From Zantedeschia hybrid cultivar (Eukaryota > Streptophyta > Magnoliopsida > Alismatales > Araceae), in the NCBI GenBank assembly GCA_030544215.1, contig JARZZO010000013.1, positions 47,759,196 through 47,823,195 of the forward strand: a stretch of DNA of 64,000 nt. The letters run 5' to 3'. Positions 13,557-27,900 of this stretch are shown piece by piece. A model generated the notes under the pieces. The model had not been told where the DNA came from and searched no databases. It saw only the letters and a list, made by a program, of their open reading frames with translations. The position numbers and the translations under genes are program-made. The stretch's first letter is position 1. Every line of letters starts with the position of its first letter.

Positions 13557-15628
13557 TTAAGTTGTAGACTGGCCGTTCTGCAAAACGGAAATTGAATTCA
13601 GCGAAATGCAGGACCCATGGTGGTGGTTCCCTCAGTGTAAGTTGTACAAATTTGATCATCGACCCACCACCAAAATTATAGGATGTCGTCGATATGGGAA
13701 TTTTGGTTTGTCTAGCACATTACCTTCACCTGCAAGATCTTCTGGCTAAAACTGAAATACTGGTTGGGGTGGTTGATCCCATTGTCACATGAAGAGGCAT
13801 GTATAGCTTCAAAAGTTAACGTGCATGCCAGCTGAACATTTCCATATAATTCTTAGCACAATTCAAGGAGAAAACAAGTAAACCATACAAACAGATGTTC
13901 AAAGAAAAGGATGGATATGCAATACCTGATAATGCCGATTCCGAACTTTATCCATTATGTCATCAACTGAGCGACCTCCTACACCCATTTTACTAAGAGC
14001 GGCTCTTAAGTTCTCCTCACTACAAAACGACAATATACATATAGAAGAGATAAGGAAGAGGAAACCTTTAATAAAACAAGAGGTGAGCCTGCATTGCTAA
14101 AAGCCTAAAACCCTGCATTTCAACAGGGGATAGAAGAGGGCTATATCAACAAGTGCCCATGATCAACTGGACATGGGGATGTATGGGACATAAAGGCACA
14201 TCATGCCCTCTCCTTCTAAGTAATAATTCTAGTAACATTCAAATGCTTTGTTACAATCCGAGTTCACTAGAATATTATTGTTGCTGTATAATTTCCTTAC
14301 TGGACTCTAGAAGTGAGCCATTATGGTGCATGTATAAAACCTTAAACATGACTGCTCGCAGCTACCATGCAACTGACCACTTTCGGTGCAAACCAAAATA
14401 GAGATATTACTTAAGTAATTAAGTATCCAAAGAGAAAGGAAACTAGGAGCGGCGACAGTTCGTATTGGTCAACCTGTACGTATTCCTCTTAACTGCCATG
14501 TGGACTCATTTGGCGTGCACCTCATTTCCATTTTTCTGATAAAGGCAGCTCATCAAGAAACAATTTCCAACTCAATGTTCCCAAAAGCACCACAATTAAT
14601 TGTCTTAAATTCAATGACCTCACCTAATTCCTCAACACCTGGTAAGGAATGTTGCAGGAAATGACATGCTAATTCCAATGGATGCCACTCCTTAGACAAA
14701 ATGAGGATATTGAACCACCATGATTGTTGCCAAGTGAGATGGCTTTTACTTGGTTACCAAAGTAAAACATCAGATGGGTATTTTCAATATGATTTGCCAA
14801 CCAGAGAGGGATACAGAAACAGGAGTCGGATTTCATTAACTTAATGGTTCAAACATAAGCAAAGTCGATCTGGGAGCCTATAAAAGGCACATAATGATGG
14901 ATGCTATATTTGGCACATACAAAAGGAAGAATAGAAAGAGTTTAGAGCTCAGTCACCAAATGCACCTATGTTCACACGAACGGTCATATCAGAATATTTT
15001 TTTTTATAAATGGCAGTAATTTGAGGTGAATATGTAATAACGACAAACTGAACAAGCAAAATAACCTTTTGCAAAGGCCAAGGACCCTTTCAGTTCTGAA
15101 GAAATCAAATGTACTGGTATGATATGACTCATATCCCGCATGGTATTCCAGCCTGACACTGAAAATAAATGACACAAACTAGCTGGGATAATCGAATGAA
15201 CCTGAAATGTCGGTAAGGGCAACCATGATAATCACCAACACCTGGAGTAGATGAGATTATCCTTTGACAGGAATAGGGTGTGTAATCCTGAAAGAGCAAT
15301 ATGTAAAATAAGATTTCCTAGTAATTGTAAAAAACAGTAGGACATGTTGAGATAGATGCTTACCGTCCTCTTTCCTTCTTTTCCATAATTATGGCGTATG
15401 CTGTATGCATATTCTTTGTCAAACCTCTCGGTACCAATCTAATATGAAGACAATTGAACATTTTCTTATAAGTGGCTAATAAAGAGACAATGGTCCAAGT
15501 CAATGGTAAGACATTTTTTAATCCAGAAAAAGATTAATACACTCATGCTTCAATGTATACTCAATATCTCCTGCTGTCAACCTCCAACATGATGTGTATG
15601 TGTTTACATATATGTATATATAGATAGA

Positions 15629-15668
<40 letters not shown>

Positions 15669-18600
15669 CGAGAGATGTAGAATCATAATCCTTCAATACA
15701 AGATAATACAGCCCAATCAATGAAGTAATGAACAAAGTAAAACAGACTCTTTTCCAAGTTGACACAGTGGGACACAGCAAAAGAAAGACACCGATATGAC
15801 AGATAACTCTAAATGAAAGCATCTAGGAATGAAAAAAAACTTTGTTTAAGGTTGTCAATACCACGGTTTTTTTTAAGTTAAAAAGTTCGATATGAAAGAA
15901 TGATGCTATATCCACAGTATATCTTCATATAGTGACCAGCATTGCCCATTCCATAATTTACTCCCACCAACAGTAAGGCCGGATATTGCCGAATATGGCT
16001 GTGCAAAGCAGACAACAAATTACCTCATGCTACATGGAGATGCCCTGCTGATGGACAGTCTTTAATCTTTATGATAAAAATGCAAATTTGGTTTAACCAA
16101 CCCACAACACAACTCAATGCAGCCCAGTTTGAGTGTGCCCAGTGGGAGTTTCATCAGTTGGGCTGAATTCAACTTGAAGACTTGAAGTCTTTGATCCCAA
16201 CCCAGGTCTAACCCCTCCTAACAACCCTTTCTCCCAAATCCCAATTCCCAACTGCCACATTCTCTAGTGGTGAATCTGGTGATCCTGGTGCCCACTTGCA
16301 CAAGTCTCACGTCCAGCATTGACATCCTCCTCCAACAAGATACATGTACCACTTACATGTTCTATATTAGTCTTATATGAGTACATTCTGAAGATAATGT
16401 CAACACATGTTTAAAAGAATTTATGCCTCTTTTCAATAGTTCCCTTTTTTTTATTTTACACTTCAAATTGACCATTATAAATTAGACAACTGGTCACTGA
16501 ACAATGATTTTTGGGTCAACTACCTGGCGCAACCAAGGATTATAGAATTGGATCAAATTCAGGGATCCCGGCCGATCTGATCCAGATCAGCTTGGGTTTG
16601 CCCATTTTTGTAACAACCAATCCAAGGTGAATAGTTTTTGTTCCTTTTTTATATTTAAATAGGGATCCGACTTGCCCTACTGAAATCAGATCAGCATTGG
16701 CTGATCCCAATCCAGATCTGGATCAACCAATCCTACAAACCATGAATTCAACCCAAATGCACTCAAATGACTTTAGGTTGAACCCAGATTGGGGTATGCT
16801 GACTCTAACGTGGTTTGGGTCAAATTTGGGCCAGCCAAAAACTAAACTTGGGCTGGCTCGTTTTCACATCAACCCAACCAAACCCGCCCAATTTGCATCC
16901 CACTTTCCCAGGACTCTCCTCTTTTGCTCTTCTAATGCAAAAAAGGATTTCTACCTCAGAAACAGTCGGCAGGGGATGGCCTTGCCATGACATATAAGTA
17001 GAAGGATCAGAAGGAAAACCTACTTATAAATTACAAAATTGTAAGTTTAGGCAACAGGGAATGACCCACCAAGATTTTCTTAGATTTTCTGTGCATTTTT
17101 AAAAAAGGCGGAAAAAACTTCATATCATGGGCACTGATACAACAAATTCTATAAATTTGTTTTGATGTGACCTACATATGGTATAAACAAAGTATATGTA
17201 TGCATATACTGTTGGTGGGATGAAAAGTAAATTAGAGCACAGCTTTGCTACTTGGAGACAAAGACTAACTGAAGGTTGAGATATTTCTTGGAAGCTGGTC
17301 AGCACTGACAATGTAGATGATCAAGATTGCTCACACTTATGATGGTAAAAGCATTTATATAAAAGACATAATGGATTCTCAATAATGTAACAAACATACC
17401 TTCTGTGTGAACTCTGCTCTCCAAAATGCAAGAGCATCATCCAGACTCAAGCCGACACCCTGCAGAGGACAGAAGCGTCACAAAAAAGAAGATACCATGT
17501 CTTGAGATGATACGTGCGAGTTCATTCTTCTGATTAATGCTACAGATGGGAACTCATCCATCCTAATCACAAAATTCATCAATGCTCCTAGTCGGTTCTA
17601 TTACCTGTTAAAAAAACTGTTACCGCAGAAAAGACAGGCAAACAAGCTTTATAGAAGAAAAGGTTCATCATTTAACAAAAAGATCCAATTAACCAGCCAT
17701 CACTCAGGACAGCTACTAGAAATTTTAGTAAAGAATGATTCTAATTTGATTTCTCACCACTAGAAGAAAATGACACAACAACATGTTTAGTCATCTAAAA
17801 AAACGTCATGATATACATGATAGCATGATCAAAGTAAAAGAATGCACACTGCACTGTATAGTATCATACAGGCACACTTGTGGAAAATGTATGTACAGTT
17901 TCAGGCAACCACTGCCAAAACTAAAGCAGAATCCAAATCTACCAGTATTATATACACAAAGCTTCTCAATGCAGGGGACAACACCATTCAACCCATGAAC
18001 CACAAGAGGGTCAATCACTTCCCAACCTCACTCCTAATCCTTCAATATATCCTTTGAGGCCCTGAACTGCCAAAAGATTACTGCTTAGTAACAGGATTCA
18101 CTCCCAAAAGTGCTCATGCTCCCTGTTCCCACTCCTACTCCCAAGGGAAATTTAAATGATAAACTATGAAGTAGGGTTGTCAACGGGTTGGAGACGGAAA
18201 CGGAAATGGCACCTTCCGCTTCTGTTTCCAATAAGGTTTATCGAAGACGAAAACAGAGACGGAAGTGAGTGCTTCCATTTACGCTTTTAAATTGGAAATC
18301 GGAAACAAAAACAGAAGTAAATGGATCATCATCGCTATATTAAGAAGCTATTTAAAATCATTGTTAGTATTCACTTTTTGATAAATTTTCTTCTAATAAT
18401 TAAAAAATTTAAACCTCCAACCCCAATTTGTTTGCAGAATAGGTTATCTGGAATTACTTATCCAGAATAGCGTATATTGGAATAAAGGGCGTTTAGTTTT
18501 GATAGTTATGTGGGACCCACTGGCGGAATAGGAAGGATAAGCAATTCTTGGGTCTAGGGTTGAATTGCTTATTCTCCTTATTCTAGTATAAGCAATTCTA

Positions 18601-18923
18601 ACGCGGTATAAGCCATTCCGCCCATCAAACTAGAATTAGCCTTATTCTAAGAATAAGGGGCCTTATTCTTCTCTAATTCTGCATACAAAGTGGGGTACAA
18701 AGTTTTAATATATGTAAAAATTAACAATCTATGAATTTTGAATTTTGAAATCTACTTTATCTATCGATCTAAATTTACATATGAATATATCCAAACATGT
18801 GCCATAAAATCATATTAAAACTTTAAAAATTTCCAACTTCTTACTGTGGTCTTACTTTTATAAAATTGTCAAGAGATATTCTCACTGTTAGATAGATATA
18901 TACATACATATATATATAAATAA

Positions 18924-18967
<44 letters not shown>

Positions 18968-21900
18968 ATGGATGGATATATAAGGTACATGATCATTCGG
19001 AAACGGAAACGGGTTAGCGAATGCGGAAATGAGTGTTTCCGTTTCCGACTGCTATAATTATCGGAGATCCATTTTCGTTTCCTATAACTTAACGGGTGGT
19101 CTTTAACGGAGTTCCGTATCCATTAATAAAAACGGAAACGGAGCAGATAATCAGAACTCGGGTATCCATTAACAGCTCTACTATGAAGGATAAGCTCCCA
19201 CCACAACACCTGTTGGTGTAGCTATAAGACATGGACAACCAAGCTATAGAAAGATCATAATACATGTATAGTACATTATATTTCTTGGGAGTGAAGGCAA
19301 GAAAAGTGTACAAAAGAGTGAAAGTGCCTTAAGGAAAAGGCCCAGTTGCATCCTCCCTCCATGCTTCAAGTGATGGTTCTCTCTCAGCTGCAAGTATAGA
19401 ACCAGATAAAGGAGAATTCAGAAAATAATATCTAGAAAGCAGCTAGTCAACTTGAGAAAGATGGGGAAGAGATGGTCATATTATTTACTAATTGCACTCT
19501 TACCTTCTCAAAGAGGTGTCGCATGCATAAAGGAAAGGAACCATTAGCCAACTGATCAATGTCCTTGAGTGATATCTCAGCAAATTCCTTAGGCTGTGGT
19601 AAGCGATGAATGATTGTTAAGCAGACTAATCTCTATTTGATATTTTTAAAAAAAAATCAGGGTCTTGGCAAACCTAACCAAAATACCTGAGAATAGTCAG
19701 GACCCAGGTAACTTGTGCTCAATGCCTCTACAATCTGATCATTGAAAATTATAAACCACACAATTACAGGTCAGCACCTAAATTTTGTGCAGAAGGACTA
19801 TATCAGATAAGTTGTACTCACAGGAGTCAAGCGATCCTTCTCTTGCTCTCTGATGGTCGACATCCATTTCCTGCAAGCAGTTAAATGTCATGGATATTCT
19901 AACATGAAATATATAAACATAGACCTCTGAGGTTGCTTATCTCACACTGGTCTGCATGTTGTAATATAATTTACTACATGCAGGCACATTGTATTTGTAT
20001 GTATGGGCTCAATGGACAAGTATCTTCTTGGACAAAAGGGCAAATATATGGGAATCCTTTTTCCGTCTGGCTCTTACATGGTATACAATCAACCCTTTCG
20101 AACATCATATGTATGTTTGGACAATGATGGCCTTTCAACAGATATACCATCGTCAGAAGTCTCTTGCACCAGGTAGGGGTGTAAGTGGCACTCTGACTTT
20201 CTGGTTTCTGATCCATTTCTGAAATTTCAAAAATGGATATGGATATGCAGAAAAATAGTTCATCTCTTTCAGTATACAAGAGTTTCTAAGTTGGAACCTT
20301 CCAGCAACAAATTGGATCCGGAATTTGAAACACTCATTTCCGCATCGACCTTCCAATACATATTCTGATAACATATTATTATAATATTTATGTATTAATT
20401 ATATGTATCCTTTTCATAGGAGCCAACTAAAAATTCAACTTTAACTAAGTCGCTCAGCTACCAATGCTTTGGTTAGATGGAGGGTACACTTTTATAAAGG
20501 GGGCTAGGGGTCTGATCTTCCTTCTACCTCTGTCCAATCTGATACAAAACAACAAGGACACTACCCTACCAAGATGTGTGAATCACATCTCAGTTCAACA
20601 GACATCACAGTGCATGAATTATAGGATGCATGATGGACAACAACACGTATGACTGGCATGGGCTTCACCTCACCTTGCCAGCAACTTGCAAGTGTCAATA
20701 TGCACGAGGGAGGAAAACAGAATGAATACTTCCGTTTTTCACTTCCAAATAAGAGATGGACGCAGAAGCAAAGGTATGCATTTCCATTTCCACTTCTGTT
20801 TCTGATATTTCACATAGGAAAGGGAAATGAAGACACCTACTTCCATTTAAGTCTCTAACCCATTTACAACCCTAGTGCCAAGTTTTCCCTTTTTAACACG
20901 CAATCCAGACATCTTGGTGCATTTTAACAGTATGCCATTAACGATAGCAACCAGAATGACTATATGTCAAGCTTGGGTGTGAAGGAAATGCATGCAGAAA
21001 TGGAATTTTCTTTTCCACTTTCATTTCTGATATACTATGTTGGAGAGGGAAGCAACACCTATTTCCATTTCCATCTCTTACCCTTTTACAGCCCTACCTC
21101 CAAGTTTTCCTTTCTTAACATGCAGTCCAGGCATTTTGGTGCATTTCAACATTATGTCATTGACAACAGTTAACCAGAATGACTGTCAAGTTTGGGTATG
21201 AAGTGTTCTCATGCATGAGCCTCAAGAAAAGTTCATCAACACTTTCTTTCCTCATTCACAATGCAAACTACTCATCATGGTTTCATTGAGTGTTCTCCAG
21301 TCATGAACATAATTAACTTCGATCATTTCAAACCCCATTGCAATCAGAAATTCTGCTTAAATACCAAAATCCACCCAAACGAGAGCTGGCCTTCCTGAGT
21401 AATGTGGCCCACCTCCACAATCAGTTTAGTGACCATCACGTCACTTGTACACTTAAACAGTAGCTTCATATCTTGTTTGTTCTAGTGTTTTTATCACCTG
21501 AATTTTCACTTTACTCAGAGCTGTGACCTTTGTAATGTTTTTCGCACACAAATTTTCACTTTACCATAGAAGCACACCAATATGCTTGAATTCATGAGCT
21601 GCATAAAGATGGTCATACAGTTGGCAGATCTGTTTAACTTCAAAAACAAGGCAAGACCAATTGCTCATAACAGCATTGTGTGGCTACTGGCATGATGGCG
21701 ATTTCCATTCTGACACCACCCTCACTTGACCAGTGTATCCATTTGATATGCATAGTCCATTCTAGCCTGCTGCCTCTCAGCAACCCTGAGGCTTAAATTC
21801 CCCTTAGAGAGGGTACATCAACATCAATAGCAAAGAAAATCTCATAATAAAAATGATGGATCCTCTTGCATCACGATCAAGATTGTTTCCTCAACCACTA

Positions 21901-24900
21901 AGTCTAATCCCGATTATCAAGTCCTCACCATATCTACCGTATACCCAACAAAAGTCCATTCACCAAACAAACCCTACGGTACCTATTCCTCAGAAAATAA
22001 ATCAAAATACATTAGGATGTAGAATCATGTGAAGTAGATGTACTCTCTTAGACTGTGTAAACAATTCATAAGGGACACAGGTCTGAGTCCACGTGATCCA
22101 GTGGAAGCATGGATGGCAGTACCGGTACCGGTACCGGTCTCGATGGGTACCCAGTATCGACAGGTATCGGCCAATACCCTATACAGATATGGCACCGGTG
22201 CCGGCCGATACCAGTACGTACCGGTATCGGCCGGTACTGCCAACCATGAGTGGAAGGCCCAAGAAAGAATGACACTGGTAGAATTGAGCTTGCATGATTG
22301 AAATTGCAATCCTTTCCATCTCTCTCACCTCTTTCCTTTCTCACCTTTTGAGAGGTATACAATCTACTCTTGGATGTTTGATCTTCCTTTCTACATAAAT
22401 CATTTCACCTTCCTTTCTCTTCTCTATTTCTCCCATTTCTCTTCTTACTTTCTTCTTCACCCTCCATCACGTAGACAGATCGATGCTATAGTCTACAAGA
22501 CTGCAAATGTCTATCTTTCTCTTGTTTCTCCTTTCTTTTACATTCTACTGATGCAAACATGATTGCATTTTACTCCTCTGTTCTTCAACTTTTGACATCC
22601 TTCTAAATCTTTTTTTTCACAAGCTTAGCCCCTCCATGTATGCAAATATTCCATAATTAACCAAAGCCTAGTGGTAATGCTTGGTCCCGTCTCTGCTATT
22701 TAATGAACAAACCAAACTATCACTCACTTGGAGGAAAAATCCTGAGTGACAGATCCTATAAATATATCTTCAAGGCAACATGCGAACACCAACTAATATG
22801 GAAATCCACTGGCACCATAGGTTCATATTCTCTAAACTTAAACCCAACAGCCTTATTAGTATCCAAGTGGTAATAAATACTCCGATATGATGCAGTACCT
22901 CCATAGGTAACATTGATATGACTTTGCAAATATAAGGTGGCATCTAATACTGCATCATACTTTGTTCCATAAGCAACACTTGACATAGCAACACATTTTA
23001 AGCAGCTAACACAGATCTTACTTCAAGCCAAGCAGAGAAGACTTAGAAGAGAAGATAGAAAATAAATAACAAATGAAAGAATTTCTACAGACCTGTTTGT
23101 TAGCACAAGAGCTTTTGAGAGATGGCTGCGAAAGTGTGTGACAACGAGGGATGTAACCTATGGAGGTAAAGTATGAAAAGGTTATCAAGCAAGAAGAATG
23201 AAGTTGTTGAAAAGGAAAAGAAAAAAGAAAAAGCTAACAGCTTCAGCAACAACAAAGGAGCTAAAGTGTCTACCTGGTTCATAGCTACATAAGCATAACC
23301 CTTAAGCATGAATACTTTTCGATTAGCAACAAGCTCAGGAACCTCCTCAAAATGTACCTTCAGAAGGAAGAAACTAAAGATCAATTACAAGACCATTGTC
23401 TTAGACAAGCTATGAAGAAAGTGTTATGGAGCAAAAGGGGGAAAGAAAAACAACGAACAACTAACCTTGAAAAACATGGTATCAGCTGCCAAAGAAAAAA
23501 AAGGAGAATACACACATCAGAGTATTGCATTAGTATTAAAAAAGGAAAACAGTTGTACTAGAGTGTTTCAGTATATAAAACATTTTCTCCTACTACAGTC
23601 TATTCTCAAACTGCAAGAAATTTTCATACATCAGTCCTGTGAAATTCCTGTGGATTAAAGAGACGAGAATTTTGAGTATGAGTAAAGGTGTCAAGCCAAT
23701 ACCTTCTCCCATGCAGTATGAACTCCCTGAGGTACTCTGGCATTTTATAATCACCATGGACCTTACGGCGGTTACTGGTGCCAACAATAGTTTAATCATT
23801 TTTTCTTTAATTTATGCAGCATGAAACATCACTAACATCAATTATCCTACGTGTTGGTTGGAACTTAAAGTTCTACCAAAGAAAAACAGTTTAGCCACTT
23901 TCTCTTACTTTGCACAAGCCAATCATGAAACTCAGTTGAGCAGAAATGACTTCTTGTAGATTCACATGACAATTTGACCCCCAACTAGTGTGCGCATCAA
24001 CAGCTTAAGCAAATCAAAGTGAAACACCTGGCATCCTAAGGGACCGAGAAAGGGGTCAGGCTTCTGTTTGCCGTGATGGTGAGTTAGCATTTTTTATTGA
24101 AAAGGTCGTGAGATTTTTTTTTTCCAAATCACCAAGGAAATAAATGCCACTTTGATTCCAGAGCTGACTTTTCATTCCACAATGATGATTGTTAGGCCTC
24201 TCTAACTAATGATTTATGTAGGCGAGCACTGTAGTGCAGCATTGTACATGATTTCTTTATCAACCGGTAATCAAAAGAGCTAACTGACATCACGTTAATT
24301 TTTCTTTTGATGCTTCAGCTTATGATAGATCATAGATACCATTTTTTCCCTTGTCTCTCTTAAGCTGAGCATTTTAGTTTCAGTGCTCCATGTTTACATG
24401 TAAATAATTAGTGCAAAACCCCAATGCCAGCAACACAACCCTACAATCATTTGAATTCTTGAAAATGCATGCCTGTTATTCGGTACCGACAGCACTCCCT
24501 TATCACAAACTGTGCACCCACTGAATCTTCCTTGGGTGTCCTGGGATAGAGGAGCTCTATGTGGCCAAACATAGCAAATCATCCAAACCTTAATGGCCAT
24601 GACAGCTCGATCTCAAATTGCAGTTAAGCGGCCTATTTAAGCAATAAAACCCTCCACAAGCTCACATTCCCCTTCAAACTGATCCATCAATTTCATATCC
24701 AATCCCTCAACCTGTGAAGTAACACAATAATCAATATAAGAAAGAAATGAGGGAGAGCACCACTTTCCAAACCTCATATTTGCCTGTCTTAGGAGAACAG
24801 CCTCAAATCCCATCCCAAATCTCCTGTCTAATTTTTTGGTAAAATCCTCCACAACTTTTGACAGTCAAACACATTTCACACCCTTTATCCATAATACACC

Positions 24901-27900
24901 AAGAGAATACATCTTGCCCCTACTATGTTGTTTGTAGTCTGATATAAAATTTGATAAACTATGACGGATCACAGTCCTGGAGTAATTGCCATCACATTTA
25001 GTCCCTTGCACATCAATGAATTGGAATAAAGCTTGAAAAGAGGAAGGTGGACAGGGTGTCAAACAGAGTTTTCAACAAGGCATCGCTGGAGAAGAAAGAT
25101 CTGAAGGCTTGAAAGAAAATCAGGCAGTATGGAAAGAATTTATTCAGTTCAAATATTAAAGGGATACTTCCACTCACCAAGTCAGATCTAAAGAAGAAAG
25201 CAAAACCTCACCTGCATGGAAAGGGAATTTAGGAAGGCCACAAAAGTCATGGGACTGCACTAAATCTTATGCTGTTTGGGCTGAAACCAGGTTGGAGACT
25301 CCAAATGTCCCTTTTAAGGGACTGCTTGGAGTTGTTTTCCTCATCTCTGAAGCGGGATTGCAGCATCTCCAATAACATATGGGTGCACAACAAAGTCATA
25401 ACATGGCATAATGGCAACCCAGATTTCACAGAAATCTGACGGGAGATGAAATTCAAATAGTGGAGTTCTCTTACAGAAGTTGCAAGAAATGAACTTATGT
25501 ACAGGATAAAGGGGCAGAATTTGATGAACTCCAGTTTTCAGCTTCTTCCTACTACAAGCAACTTCAGAATATATTTATGGACTTAAAACAGGTTTAGTAA
25601 AACAAAAACAACCAAAATTAGACACTCCTTAAAAATTCAAGAAACGTTAAGAAGGAGATTGATGAGAGAGAGGGGAGGAGGGAGAACCTACTCTGAACAG
25701 GCATTAAATAAATAGAAATTTGAGCAGGGGCAGAACAATCACAATAAATACTCTGGATCAGGGAATATGTATCCTTGTAGGACGAACTACTGCCAAATAC
25801 ACACTCTCCATTTAGAAACAGGATCAGTAGTGTTCCGGGTAAGATTCTGAAGGGGCACCCTAGATTGAAAGCTGAGAAGGCTCAGCATAAGTACACAGCT
25901 TGCAGGGAATTAAGCCCCAAGGCCACATGGTTTCCTATGTTTTTTCTATCAGCACTTTTGGGACATTGTCAAGGTGGACATAATTCAGGCAGTTACGGAG
26001 TTCCAAGAGGGGAAAGCTCACTTTTCAACAAGACTTTCCTAGTCCTCATCCCTGAGTTGGAAGGGGTTGATAAAATTCAGGATTACAGATCTATCAACCT
26101 CCTGAATGGAGTTTACAAGATCATTACCAAAATGCTGACCTTGAGGCTTGAGAAAACAGTGGAAAGATTGGTGGGCAATCACCAAGGGGCTTTCATCAAA
26201 GGAAGGCATACACAGGATAATTTTCTGGTAGCATGTGAATGTCTACATGCTTTGAACGCTCAAAGAAGGAAAGGCTTTGTTCTAAGCTTGACTTCCTTAA
26301 GGCTTATGATCGTGTTAGCTGGAGATGTCTACTGAACATTTTATCTCTTATGGGTTTTAGCAAGAGGTGTATTAGGTGGATCTCTGCTTAAATCTTGTCT
26401 GCTTCTTTTGCTGTTTTGGTCAAGGGAGAGCCGTCCTCTTATTTTCATGGGAGTTGTGGGCTTAGACAAGGGGACCCTCTATCTCCTCTCCTCTTTGTTT
26501 TGGTGGTCCAACTTCTGAGCACCATGTGGCTGAAAGCTAAAGAACTGTGTCTCATTCTCGGTTTGAGGATGCATCCTTCTGGTAGTCAGATTTCCCACTT
26601 ACAATGTGCAGACGACACCATTCTTCTTATGCCGGACTCCCTTCAGCAGCGGTGGTTAGGCAGATGTTGCAGATCCTGGATGATGTCAATGGTTTGAAGG
26701 TCAATTTTAAGAAGAGCCAACTTCTGAGGATTAATGTATAGCAAGGGTCTTTACGTAGGGCAGATTCTTTCTTGGGGTGTAAGGTTGGCCAATTTCCCAT
26801 CACCCATCTTGGCCTTCCTTTATCTCCCTCAGCTACAAGGTGCTCAGACTGGCTGGGTGGAAAGGTAGACTACTTTCCTATGGAGGAGGATAGTTGTTGT
26901 GCCGGTCAGTTTTGGACAGTCTCCCTACTTACTACCTTCCTCTCTTTCGGATTCCGAGTTCTATGGCAAGAAACTTGATGCTACTAGATGCAGACTTTTT
27001 TGGCATGGGAATCAAGAGAAGACTAGGGGATGGCATGATGTTAGTTGGTCAAAGATATGTATGGATAAAAAAAGGGGGAGGCCTTGGTCTCAAGCATCTC
27101 AGATATTTTAACTTGCCTTTGTTGGGTAAATGGCTATGTGACGCGGGACGACTACCGAAACGGGTCCGAACTAGTGTCACGATCCGAAACCAGCAAATGT
27201 AGCGTACAGATACGGCCAATACTCATCGAGAGTCCATGTTTTCATGAAGATAATCACGCAACGCAAGTCACACGCAACTCGAGTATCGTCCGCTCACAGT
27301 GATAAAATAACAGGACCGGCGTAGTAAGGACTACCGCTAGGCTAGGACAACATCAAACGCAATCAATATGCTCAATTTAATGACAAGGGATGGACCTCAC
27401 ACTCACAATCCGGCAGTGAATATTAAATTCAAGTAGCTAGGGTCCCTAACTCACAGGCACGGAAACAAGATTTAACCATATAAAGTACGACCAAGTCGGC
27501 AAGAGAATATGGGTACAAAGGCACTAACCGACCCACTGTAGAGTGGGGTAATACCCAGACAGACAGAGTCTGCTCAAACACCTCGACTTCCTGCGATCAG
27601 CGTCGAACCAACCCCGAGGAATGGCGAACCCTCTCTGTGCGCAGTTATAACACCGTCTGCTGCTGCTGCGAGCGGCGGTGTGTGTGGCCGCAGAGGGCAA
27701 GTCGGGAGCCGACTACCACGGTGCTGGGTGTTGTGGGGCCGCGTGTAAGGGTGCCCGCGGGGGAGTGAGGCCACGAACGTGCCGTGCCCCGCCAGGCGAA
27801 GGTCCTGGGACTGCAGGCCGATGGGCGGCGTTGACTGATGCCGGCGGAAGCGACTACCGAGGCCGCCGGGAGGGAAAGCTCGCAGGGGACGGGCTCTTCC

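Noticed and set aside
13712..13723. Reading PRI2 exon 18 straight through to the stop TAG at 13712
   Set aside because: It is possible, but a good GTAATG donor after QVK and a small downstream exon ending NGQSTT give a normal family C-terminus, so I preferred the spliced form.
24394..25062. Minus-strand frames that at first looked like short proteins
   Set aside because: They are antisense to the degenerate plus-strand LINE or lie in PRI2 intron 6, and fit neither PRI2 nor a known family.
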